From assembly GCF_001968815.1 (NCBI RefSeq), contig NZ_MIEQ01000078.1, positions 124,001 to 188,000 on the forward strand: a stretch of 64,000 bases of DNA. The letters are read 5' to 3'. Source of the stretch: Motiliproteus sp. MSK22-1. GTDB lineage: Bacteria; Pseudomonadota; Gammaproteobacteria; Pseudomonadales; Balneatricaceae. This document shows, one piece after another, positions 1 through 7,340 of this stretch (positions are counted from its first letter, which is position 1; each line of letters opens with the position of its first letter). Under the pieces are notes generated by a model that saw nothing but the letters and a program-made list of their open reading frames with translations, searched no databases and was not told where the DNA came from. The position numbers were made by a program, and so were the translations under genes.

Positions 1-398
1 GAATCAAGAAGAATCTAGCTGAGAATAAGAAGAAGCTCGTTACGAAGAACTCTGAATTGAAAGCGCGGAACTCAGAGCTCTTAGAGGTTCGTAAACAACT
101 CAGGGAATGTAAAGCAGAGTTGGGTCTTTCTCAAAACGAAGAAGATCACTTTTTTGTGAGTTGTTGCCAGCGCTGGGTTCTGTCTTTCAGTGGTTTTCAG
201 TTTCCTAATGAAAAACCAGATCCTGAGTCGGTTCGGGTACGTTGTTTAGATCGTGAGACTGGGGCAAGTGTAGTTGTCAGACATATACGAGAAGAACAAG
301 CGGTGTGGAGTATTGATATAGGGATTCCAGAAGAAGTCTCCCAAAAGGCAATAGAAAAAATTTTAGAACTGGGGACCCTGAATAGACAGGGTATGTGA
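1..398 (+). CDS. Hypothetical coiled-coil protein, 5' end outside window
   Basis: The reading frame is open from base 3 to a TGA stop at 396-398, so the gene begins left of the window; the TTG at 57 need not be its start. The first ~40 visible residues are very rich in Lys, Glu, Asn and Leu with a heptad-like pattern, suggesting a coiled coil. The C-terminal part is a compact mixed alpha/beta sequence with a Cys-Cys pair. I do not recognise the family. It lies upstream of a small gene and a DUF6402-like gene, all on the plus strand, so it may belong to a toxin or secretion cassette; this is inference from position only. Confidence 0.55.
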   Translation, partial: IKKNLAENKKKLVTKNSELKARNSELLEVRKQLRECKAELGLSQNEEDHFFVSCCQRWVLSFSGFQFPNEKPDPESVRVRCLDRETGASVVVRHIREEQAVWSIDIGIPEEVSQKAIEKILELGTLNRQGM

Positions 399-462
399 AT
401 GGATATACACTAGCCCCCTAATTTTGGATCAATAAAAAGGACTCTCAAGGATATAGGCGGTT

Positions 463-681
463 ATGGATAACCAGATAGCGTCACTTCAGCAACAGATCAT
501 TCAGGCTCACTCCTCGGGGCTTAATCTTTCTGAGTTTTATTCCAAGATTGCGCCATCAGGCAAACTCTCTGAACAAACAATCGTAGCTCTTCAATCCAAT
601 GGCTTTGGTGAAATACCCGAAGTGGCTGTAAGTGTGCTTTGGCAAACCACGCTGAGTATCACAGATCAAGGGGTTGAGTAG
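463..681 (+). CDS. Small hypothetical protein (72 aa)
   Basis: The ORF starts at ATG 463 and ends with TAG. The predicted protein is soluble, Gln/Ser-rich and helical at the N-terminus, with no membrane segment or recognised motif. It sits between the truncated coiled-coil gene and the DUF6402-like gene, same strand, with short gaps (64 and 52 bases), so the three are probably co-transcribed. Function unknown; a small adaptor or effector-accessory protein is possible from context but not shown by the sequence. Confidence 0.5.
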   Translation: MDNQIASLQQQIIQAHSSGLNLSEFYSKIAPSGKLSEQTIVALQSNGFGEIPEVAVSVLWQTTLSITDQGVE

Positions 682-733
682 AAGCATACCGCGCACCATA
701 CCTATTTTTGAAAACTCTCAGTAAGGATACACA

Positions 734-1702
734 ATGTCTGATACAGACTATTTTGATATAACTGAATTGTTCCCTGTGTTAGAAGCAAAGGGCTGGAAAG
801 AATCAAAGAATTTAATGGACTTCTGGGCAAAAGGTACTGCTAAAACAGCTATAACTGCACCAGGAAAGGATAAGTCAACAATAGGAGACAATATAAATTC
901 TGGAATGAGAAAGTATACCATTTCGTGGAAATGGCTAAATCAATTCCCAAACGCCAATAAAAAGTACAATGCGCTACTTAAAAACTTGGATTCAAAAGCG
1001 GTAATCAGGGAGCTAAAAAAGACATATGGATTTTCAACACCTTATAGCTATAACAGTATCAAACAATCTCATGCACAGATAATCCCATTCAATAGCTGGC
1101 TGGTTGACTCAATGCAACCAGATCAATATTTTAAGTATATAAAAGATCATCAAATGCAATACCAAGAAGTAACTCCTTTTGAGGATAATAATTATAAACT
1201 TGATGATCTTGTAGGGGCTCTCAATAATTTTAATTTCTATGCTTTTTATAAAGGGCATACAATTAATGCTATAAAGTATAGAGAAAATAAAGCACTATCA
1301 AAACATGAAAGAAATACAAAACCAACCAAAAGTGATTTATTAAAAACACCATCTTTGTTTGGCGAAATGCCTAATTTTATGCATCTGAATATAAAGAGGC
1401 ACTTAGAAAATAAGCAAGTAAAGAGTGTCATATGTGTGAGTCATATAGGAATATATGCAGGAGATATTTATGAATTTAATGGACCTCAATATTTAGGAAC
1501 CTGGGATACAGTTAATAACAAGGTTTTTGTTAGTAATTGGGATGCTTTATGGGGAAGCTCTGACACAGATGATAATAAAGACTTGTCAATAACAAACGAA
1601 ACTTTCAGAATATACAGAGATAAGAAGAAAATGGGAGGAGATTTTTTTGCTTTTTCTCCTATAAAACTAATCTTAAAACCACTTGTTATTCCTATATATT
1701 AA
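734..1702 (+). CDS. DUF6402-like protein, putative polymorphic effector
   Basis: A 322-residue protein without signal peptide. The C-terminal half resembles the DUF6402 family as I remember it: a segment with FNSWLVDSMQPDQYF, then IYEFNGPQYLGTWD, followed by a short aromatic stretch (VFVSNWDALWG). DUF6402 proteins are often encoded near secretion/toxin loci, but their activity is not established. AT-rich DNA (about one third GC) contrasts with the host chromosome downstream. The next gene encodes a small membrane-anchored protein and then its decayed paralogue, the layout expected of an effector followed by immunity genes. Family assignment is from memory of the pattern, not a search. Confidence 0.5.
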   Translation: MSDTDYFDITELFPVLEAKGWKESKNLMDFWAKGTAKTAITAPGKDKSTIGDNINSGMRKYTISWKWLNQFPNANKKYNALLKNLDSKAVIRELKKTYGFSTPYSYNSIKQSHAQIIPFNSWLVDSMQPDQYFKYIKDHQMQYQEVTPFEDNNYKLDDLVGALNNFNFYAFYKGHTINAIKYRENKALSKHERNTKPTKSDLLKTPSLFGEMPNFMHLNIKRHLENKQVKSVICVSHIGIYAGDIYEFNGPQYLGTWDTVNNKVFVSNWDALWGSSDTDDNKDLSITNETFRIYRDKKKMGGDFFAFSPIKLILKPLVIPIY

Positions 1703-1766
1703 AGAAAAAAGTATTTGAAATTTATTGAAAAACCATAACATGTAATCTATAAATTATTATAAAACT

Positions 1767-2102
1767 ATGAAAAAAAAATTGATCATATCAACATCAATAA
1801 TTCTTCTGTTTGTTATTTCTATTGCGATATATTTATACATTGGGACATATAGAAGAGAAGTAGTAAGTCCTAATGGAGAGTATGTTTTGAAATATTATAA
1901 CACAATAGATATAACAAATACTTCTCTTGCTTTTAGAGAGTGCAGAGCTCAATGGGTACGACTCTATACAAAGTCAGGAAAAAAATTAAATGAAAAGCTA
2001 ACTGATATCTGTAAGCAAGAGGGAAGAATAAATTGGTCAGACAGTGCTGTATCTTTAAGTGATGGTCGTACTGTATGGGAGCTACCAAGTCCTGCTGAGT
2101 AG
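1767..2102 (+). CDS. Small membrane-anchored protein, possible immunity protein
   Basis: 111 residues: a lysine-rich start, one hydrophobic helix (residues ~5-26), then a periplasmic-type domain of ~85 residues containing SPNGEYVLKYY and QWVRLYTKSGKK. It starts 64 bases after the DUF6402-like gene. A degenerate second copy follows at 2171-2472, and duplicated, eroding copies are common among immunity genes. The topology (single N-terminal anchor, domain outside the cytoplasm) would suit protection in the periplasm. The immunity role is inferred from position and duplication; no family was recognised. Confidence 0.5.
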   Translation: MKKKLIISTSIILLFVISIAIYLYIGTYRREVVSPNGEYVLKYYNTIDITNTSLAFRECRAQWVRLYTKSGKKLNEKLTDICKQEGRINWSDSAVSLSDGRTVWELPSPAE

Positions 2103-2170
2103 AAGTTATTTTTGCTATTCCAGAAAATTTATTTTTATTTTCATTATTTGGTAAATATAATAGTAATTTT

Positions 2171-2472
2171 GTGAAATATGTTATCTGTATTTTGGCTGTA
2201 ATGTTTTTCTTATCAATAGCATATCAACATATTTCTATCTTGGTTTGCTAGAGAAGTGAAGAGTCCTAATAGAGAATACACTTTAAGGTATTATGATACG
2301 TTTGATCCTAGAAAGTTGCTTAATGTCATTAATGAAAACTGCCCAACTCAATGGGTTCGTTTATATGACAAATTAGGTAAAAAATAAATGAAAGACTCAC
2401 AGGTATTTGTATGTAAGAAGAAAATATAACATGGACAATAAATACTACCCTGTGGGATTTCGTCTAATATGG
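2171..2472 (+). pseudogene. Decayed paralogue of the preceding membrane-anchored gene
   Basis: Translating in shifted frames recovers the same architecture as 1767-2102: a hydrophobic helix, then REVKSPNREYTLRYYDTFD (compare REVVSPNGEYVLKYYNTID), then QWVRLYDKLGKK (compare QWVRLYTKSGKK). The copy is broken by a TAG and frameshift after the helix, a one-base loss turning the GKKLNEKL equivalent into GKK-stop, and a further TAA. It is therefore a tandem duplicate that has lost function. The similarity is read directly from the sequence. Confidence 0.7.
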
Positions 2473-2526
2473 TGTCCTTTTTAGATAAGAGAAAATATTG
2501 ATAATAAATCCTATTTTTTAATAAAG

Positions 2527-2790
2527 GTGGTTACTGGATTTCAAGATAAGGTAGGGTTTTTAAATCTTTTTGATAAAGAACCCATCTATGATCAATGCGG
2601 GATTACAATGACCGAACCTATCTATTCAGAAATAATAAATGATTGGGGCATAGATGATCAAAGAGTAGAGCCAAAAGGCTTGATAACTCATGTGTATTTA
2701 GATATTGAGAACGAAAAACTAGAGGTTATATGTGAAGATATCCCTTATAAAGAAGAACATGATGAAAGATTAAAGCTCGAAATTAAATAA
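2527..2790 (+). CDS. Small hypothetical acidic protein
   Basis: 87 residues from a GTG at 2527 (start uncertain, no ATG upstream in frame) to TAA. Acidic, soluble, no recognised motif. It follows the decayed immunity-like copy and is followed at once by a strong terminator hairpin (2811-2855), so it is probably the last gene of the plus-strand cluster. It may be a remnant of a larger gene because the start is weak. Confidence 0.4.
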   Translation: MVTGFQDKVGFLNLFDKEPIYDQCGITMTEPIYSEIINDWGIDDQRVEPKGLITHVYLDIENEKLEVICEDIPYKEEHDERLKLEIK

Positions 2791-2810
2791 GGGGTTATGA
2801 GCTCACAAGT

Positions 2811-2855
2811 AAAACTGTATAAAATCATAATAATTTTTTGATTTTATACAGTTTT
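2811..2855. terminator. Long perfect hairpin, bidirectional terminator
   Basis: Seventeen bases at 2811-2827 are exactly complementary to 2839-2855, with an 11-base A/T loop. The right arm ends in a T run and the left arm begins with an A run, so it could terminate transcription from either side. It closes the gene ending at 2790. Confidence 0.75.
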
Positions 2856-2870
2856 TAAGTATAAAGTAAA

Positions 2871-2979
2871 TGCAAATCAAAAGTAGAAAATTCATTCGGC
2901 TTACCCTCAATATGAGGGGTAGGGCGGCTTTTGATTTGCAACGAATGTCTTTTTTACCTACCTCTCATTTTGAGGGTAC
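2871..2979. repeat. Nested inverted repeats (structured intergenic element)
   Basis: A perfect 13-base inverted repeat (2871-2883 with 2928-2940) encloses smaller complementary arms: CATTCG at 2893-2898 pairs with CGAATG at 2942-2947, and TACCCTCAAT near 2902 can pair either with the adjacent GAGGGGTA or with the distal TGAGGGTA near 2972-2979. Single-stranded DNA or RNA would fold into alternative structures. It sits between a terminator and a small gene. It could be a mobile-element end, a recombination site or an RNA leader; I do not recognise a class. Confidence 0.55.
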
Positions 2980-2989
2980 ATTTTTTATT

Positions 2990-3157
2990 ATGAAATATAA
3001 ATATCTTATTCCTTTGTATTCAAGTGATTGTGTTTTAATTAAAACGGTAGAATTAGTATCTGATATAGAGCTAAAGGGGTTAACAGAAGTGATAAATTCT
3101 ATCCAAATCATAGATAATGATCTTTGTTTGCATGTTAGAAGTATATATAAGATATGA
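2990..3157 (+). CDS. Small hypothetical protein (55 aa)
   Basis: The ORF is open from 2870, but the first 40 codons cover the inverted-repeat element, so the ATG at 2990 is the better start. The 55-residue product is unremarkable and mixed alpha/beta. It stops with TGA at 3157, just ahead of a terminator hairpin at 3182-3208. No family recognised. Confidence 0.35.
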   Translation: MKYKYLIPLYSSDCVLIKTVELVSDIELKGLTEVINSIQIIDNDLCLHVRSIYKI

Positions 3158-3181
3158 TAGATGTATGTCGATTCTGTCAAG

Positions 3182-3208
3182 AAAAACCACCTGTATGTGG
3201 GTGGTTTT
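3182..3208 (+). terminator. Rho-independent terminator
   Basis: AAACCACC and GGTGGTTT arms separated by a 7-8 base loop, flanked by A and T runs. It follows the small gene ending at 3157 and precedes the LuxR-type gene. Confidence 0.65.
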
Positions 3209-3273
3209 GTGACTTATTTTTGACTAAATATTGCTTTTGCTTCATTTGTATAACCTGGGCTTCGTTTAAGAAA

Positions 3274-4032
3274 ATGAATAATCAACTCACTGATTTATTG
3301 ACCTTATTAATGCGTTGTTCTTCGTATGAGGAGTGTTGGAAAGTATTTTATTCCGATATGCAGAGTTTGGGGTTTGTACACGGGCAATACTGTTATGCCA
3401 TGAACCGTAGAGGGGGAGAGAAAGGAGATAAGTCAACTTTCCTCGCCGTCAGCAACTATTCTGATAGCTTTATGGCAGATTACTTGGATTGTAAGGGAGA
3501 AAAATATGATTACTCTGTTGACTGGTGTTTACAGCAGGACAACGTACTGAAGTGGGATTCGAAGAAGCGCTACTCATCCCTATCTCCTGAGGCCCAAATT
3601 GTTGAAAATATGTCATATGACCATCAAATTCTTAACGGTTTGTCTATTCCTTTAAAGGAAAACGGTAGTGATAACTGGGGAGGAATTGGTCTCAGTGCAA
3701 CCGCTATTGATGACAAGGAGTTTGATCGTGATATTTACCCACACCTAGAATATATTCATCAAGCTGCATTATTGTTCCATACGGTTGCACAGAAATTTTC
3801 TAAATATGACCTGTTTGTAAAGAGTGAGCAGTACGGGCTACCAATACTGAAGCCTATCGAAAAAGAAACGCTAAAATGCCTATCCGGTGGGCTTTTTTTA
3901 CAGGATATAGCTCAGAGGTTTCACAAATCTCCTGACACTGTAAATGGTTATATTCGTGATATAAAGAAAAAACTCAAAGCCCGCACTTCATGTCAGGCTG
4001 TAGCTATCGCTGTGGTTTTGGGTATTGTTTGA
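3274..4032 (+). CDS. LuxR-family transcriptional regulator
   Basis: Starting at ATG 3274 gives 252 residues; the frame is open further upstream but that part covers the terminator. Residues ~10-180 look like an autoinducer-binding (PAS-like) domain with aromatic clusters (SYDHQILNGLSIPL and the following NWGGIGLS). The C-terminus (~185-245) is a GerE/LuxR helix-turn-helix: LKPIEKETLKCLSGGLFLQDIA followed by SPDTVNGYIRDIKKKLKA, with the recognition helix in the second part. A quorum-sensing or solo LuxR regulator. No luxI-like gene is visible nearby, so if it binds an acyl-homoserine lactone the signal comes from elsewhere. Confidence 0.85.
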   Translation: MNNQLTDLLTLLMRCSSYEECWKVFYSDMQSLGFVHGQYCYAMNRRGGEKGDKSTFLAVSNYSDSFMADYLDCKGEKYDYSVDWCLQQDNVLKWDSKKRYSSLSPEAQIVENMSYDHQILNGLSIPLKENGSDNWGGIGLSATAIDDKEFDRDIYPHLEYIHQAALLFHTVAQKFSKYDLFVKSEQYGLPILKPIEKETLKCLSGGLFLQDIAQRFHKSPDTVNGYIRDIKKKLKARTSCQAVAIAVVLGIV

Positions 4033-4533
4033 TTCCTGTCTTCGCCCCCCACTGTCTGCCGCTTTTAATTCCTTTTTGAAAAATCCCAGTTTTCTGTAAT
4101 ATACATAACTTATTATTTGCGTTATTTTTTGTCCATATTTTGAGTGTAGTGATAGGAAAAAATTAGATGGATTCGTGTCTGCGTCAGAGGTTGGATGTTC
4201 TAATAGATTCATCTTGCATATTTTATATGCTGCAGCTCTTTATTAAATAGATCAGATATTTTTTAAAATTTGATACTTTTTATTATCTAGGCTAATAAGA
4301 GAGTCTTTATAGTTTGAAATAAGAAACATATATGTTTCTTATTGGTGTTGATATATTTCAAAAAATAAAAGCTGAAGTCTCTGATTTTACTATTGGACTG
4401 TATGCTATAAATTGGTGTTGAATTTATAGCTGGATAATGATTTTAATATAATTCTAAAAGAGGAGGCTAACAATGCATTAGATATACTGAATTTTTATTA
4501 TTAAACCAATATAAATAAAAGGATGATATTTGT
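4033..4533. other. AT-rich intergenic region with a perfect palindrome
   Basis: About 500 bases without a credible gene. The notable feature is a perfect 26-base palindrome at 4318-4343 (AATAAGAAAC, ATATAT centre, GTTTCTTATT), which could be an operator or a terminator stem. The stretch immediately before 4534 carries a weak GGATGA ribosome-binding site for the next gene. Confidence 0.5.
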
Positions 4534-5286
4534 ATGAAATATAAAAAAATTATTGCTGCTACTACTATTTCAATATTTTCATCATTGTCTTATTCTGATG
4601 TATTGAAATGGTCAGACGATGGACAAGATGCTTATGGCGATTTGGATTGGCGAGCATGGTATAGCAAAAGCCGTTTTCAAAAAGATATTTACGGAAATGA
4701 AATACCATATAATAAGTCGATCCAGCTTGTTGCATTGAAAAATACAAGCCGAGTTCTCACAGCATTTTCAGGTTTTACAGTTAGGCGAGTAGAAGGAGCG
4801 TCTTTATCAGGGAGAAATGTTAATGTTTCTACAATAGGAACTGAAAGTTGTCAATGTGTTGCTTTTGTAAAAGAAATTACAAATAACAATACTGCAACTC
4901 CAAATTGGAGTGAGGGAGAATCATTAAGTACGATTGATCTTGATCATTTAGAAATTGGTACAGCTATCGCGACTTTTGATCACAATGGTGATTATGATTA
5001 TGGTCATACAGCAATTGTTGTTGGAAAAAGTGGTAATGGAGACTGGATCGAAGTCATTGATCAGAATTGGTCGCCTGTAGTTGATTCAGAGTTTTCTAGT
5101 AGAGAGGTCGATCCTCCAGGAGTAACTGAACCAAATCAAAGTCCTAACTGTGAGTGGAATGAAGATGTTTATCCGTACAATGATGAACATCGTAAAGGTT
5201 TTGTAATGAATCATAGAATTTATTTTGATAATACAAGAACAGGTGTTGAAAATGCTAATAATTATAGCGTTGTTGAAGTAAATTAG
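4534..5286 (+). CDS. Secreted BPSL0067-like amidase-type protein
   Basis: 250 residues with a clear Sec signal peptide (MKYKKIIAATTISIFSSLSYS). A cysteine motif CQCVAFVKEI (~residues 109-118) is followed by GTAIATFDHNGDY and then GHTAIVVG and IEVIDQNW. This Cys...His...Asp order matches the NlpC/CHAP-like BPSL0067 family, papain-fold enzymes expected to cleave peptidoglycan cross-peptides. All of its roughly 17 glycines use GGN codons, and the gene ends with TAG, so it is a normal-code gene even though the next gene needs TGA read as Gly. Likely an antibacterial cell-wall effector; the family call is from pattern memory. Confidence 0.6.
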   Translation: MKYKKIIAATTISIFSSLSYSDVLKWSDDGQDAYGDLDWRAWYSKSRFQKDIYGNEIPYNKSIQLVALKNTSRVLTAFSGFTVRRVEGASLSGRNVNVSTIGTESCQCVAFVKEITNNNTATPNWSEGESLSTIDLDHLEIGTAIATFDHNGDYDYGHTAIVVGKSGNGDWIEVIDQNWSPVVDSEFSSREVDPPGVTEPNQSPNCEWNEDVYPYNDEHRKGFVMNHRIYFDNTRTGVENANNYSVVEVN

Positions 5287-5343
5287 AAAATAGTTGATAA
5301 TTTTTAATTATTGAATAAATTACTTATAGTTTATATCGTAAAT

Positions 5344-6240
5344 ATGGCTTTTATGATTTCAATTTTCAAAAAAGCAGTTGTTATTGTTGCGGCTGCTTTT
5401 GTTTTTATTCAGGATATATATTGATTCTCTAACTGAATGCGTATTGATATAAGAGATAAAAAAATACTTTTAGATGGAAAGGCTTTTCAACCAACGTTGA
5501 TTGATTATGAATTAAATGTAGACGTATTAAAAAATCCAATTTCTTCTAAATATGTACCAAATAAAAAAAATATAGAAATTGTAAATTTTATAAATAAAAA
5601 CTGATATGAATCAGAAAATTACAATTATCTTTGATTTGATGCTAATGAATCCATTACTTATCCTTTTAAAGTAACACAAATATATAACTATAAGAATACA
5701 AAAGAATATGATATAGAATTACGTTTAAATTATTTTCCTTTGCTACATTTTAGAGATTATCCTCATGATTATGATGGTGCTGTATTTGTTTGAGAAACTT
5801 ATGGTATAAAATATCCAAAAATTGAGGTTGATTGAAAGATAATTAGACATAGTAGAAAATATAAATTGTATATAGAGGAACCTAAAAGAGAACTTGTATC
5901 GAATTCAATAATAAATAGAAAAATAAAGCAATATGTTATTCAAAATGAATGGAATTGGAATTATACTATTCCTGCAGGAAAAGATATAAAAATTGAGTTT
6001 TCATACTACACCACTAGTATTCCTAAGTCTAAATACTGGAGTAAGAATAAAAATCATTACTGATACTATACAGCAAGGCAATACACATTTGAGTGGCTTT
6101 GATCTCCTAAAGAGCATATTATAAAAATTCCAGAATGATACTCAGCTATATTGGGAGGAAAAAAAATATCATGACCGTATAATGGAATTGTGTGAACTTG
6201 ATGGACTTATATTGAGATAATAAAAGATCCAATACGATAG
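5344..6240 (+). CDS. Secreted protein readable only with TGA = Gly (code 25)
   Basis: From ATG 5344 to TAG 6238-6240 the frame has 299 codons including stop, no internal TAA or TAG, and 12 in-frame TGA codons. With TGA as Gly it reads as one coherent protein: an N-terminal hydrophobic signal sequence (IFKKAVVIVAAAFVFIQDIYG), then a beta-rich secreted domain with stretches such as VFVGETYGIKYPKIEVDGK and IVGTGWTYIEI, where the G before E, the G before K and both G of VGTG are TGA. Ordinary TGG (Trp) and GGN (Gly) codons also occur. It starts 57 bases after the amidase-type gene, where an immunity partner would be expected. Very AT-rich. Function unknown. In a standard-code cell only fragments would be made. 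Confidence 0.8.
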
Positions 6241-6269
6241 CAACAATACTCTTCCAATATATATGCAAT

Positions 6270-7073
6270 CTAAATCTTCAAATGATTTTCAATTACATCC
6301 ATCGCAACATTAAGTAATTGAGTCTGTTCTTTTGCATATTTTTTAATAGCTTCACTACACCCCTCAACCTTATCTGAGTGGTATTGAGAAACTAAAATTT
6401 TACGTTTCTTCTTGTACTCTTTAATATCTTTCCCTGGACCCATCCCAAGAATTTCACAAGCTCTTTCAAATTTCTTATGATTTGACACTGAACGGTCAGA
6501 GAACCAGCTGAAGTCATCTACATTGTTGCCATAGGATTGATTGTTAAACTGCTCTTGTTGCTTTCTAAAAGCTTCCTCACGCTGATTCAAATCATCTGCT
6601 TGCTTACGCAAGTATTCTTCTGCTTCCAGCTTCTCACGAGCTAACTTGTCCCCTGCTTGTTTTGCACGACGAAACACTTCTTCATCATGATTCGCTTTCT
6701 GTCGGTGAAGCTCCTGCTCTATATCTTCTTTTTGCCGGTATAGATTCTCTTCCGCTTGGGAGAACTCATCTCTACGCCTAGTATTAGCGCGGGCCTTTGC
6801 CCGAGAGAGCTGCCACCCCATCTTGATCTCAGTAAATGGAATCATGATCCAGCCAAAGACATTCCCTAAACCTGCGAGAAATCCCACTCCATAAAGAGCG
6901 GTATAGATAACATTGTCTAACTCATCGACATAGAGATAGAACGGGCCGAATATCAGAACTGCAAGTAGCATCTTCCATGGATTGAGTCCTCGAACGAGGC
7001 GACCAAAGATCATGCCAAGTGAAAATATAAATGTTCCCAGTACTATTAACTCTGTAATGTTTATCCCCAACAT
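6270..7073 (-). CDS. Membrane protein with coiled coil and C-terminal J-like domain
   Basis: 267 residues. Two or three membrane helices at the N-terminus (to ~residue 75) are followed by a long charged coiled coil (~90-175, rich in Arg, Gln, Glu) and a C-terminal J-domain-like module (~200-267) with QYHSDK in place of the usual HPD tripeptide. Genes like this occur beside coupling-protein genes in mobilizable elements. It is the last gene of a minus-strand run with the 87-residue membrane protein and the VirD4-like gene (3-base and 0-base gaps). The HSD variant may mean altered or lost Hsp70 stimulation. Standard-code gene (TAG stop, no TGA inside). Confidence 0.65.
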   Translation of the reverse strand: MLGINITELIVLGTFIFSLGMIFGRLVRGLNPWKMLLAVLIFGPFYLYVDELDNVIYTALYGVGFLAGLGNVFGWIMIPFTEIKMGWQLSRAKARANTRRRDEFSQAEENLYRQKEDIEQELHRQKANHDEEVFRRAKQAGDKLAREKLEAEEYLRKQADDLNQREEAFRKQQEQFNNQSYGNNVDDFSWFSDRSVSNHKKFERACEILGMGPGKDIKEYKKKRKILVSQYHSDKVEGCSEAIKKYAKEQTQLLNVAMDVIENHLKI

Positions 7074-7076
7074 GCT

Positions 7077-7340
7077 TTAGCCCCGTCCTGTGGCTTGGTA
7101 ATAGATAGGTTTTGCTGCGTGTATTAAGAATCCCGCGAGAAATGCAAGTGAGAGCGGCCAGAAATTAATGGCTACGAGAAAGCCAAGTATGGGTGCAAAG
7201 ACAAACAGGGCTATGACCCCCCTCCAGATAGATAGTCCTTTTCGAAAGAACCAGCCAAAGGTTAGCCCAAAGAAGCAGAATATTCCCATTACTGTGAGAA
7301 GTGCATTGTTGAAGTGATAATCAAATATCCAAAAATCCAT
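7077..7340 (-). CDS. Small integral membrane protein
   Basis: 87 residues, almost entirely two or three hydrophobic helices separated by short basic loops. It lies directly between the J-like membrane protein and the VirD4-type gene, with its start abutting the latter's stop, so it is translated from the same message. Probably a membrane partner of the DNA-transfer module, by context only. Confidence 0.6.
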   Translation of the reverse strand: MDFWIFDYHFNNALLTVMGIFCFFGLTFGWFFRKGLSIWRGVIALFVFAPILGFLVAINFWPLSLAFLAGFLIHAAKPIYYQATGRG

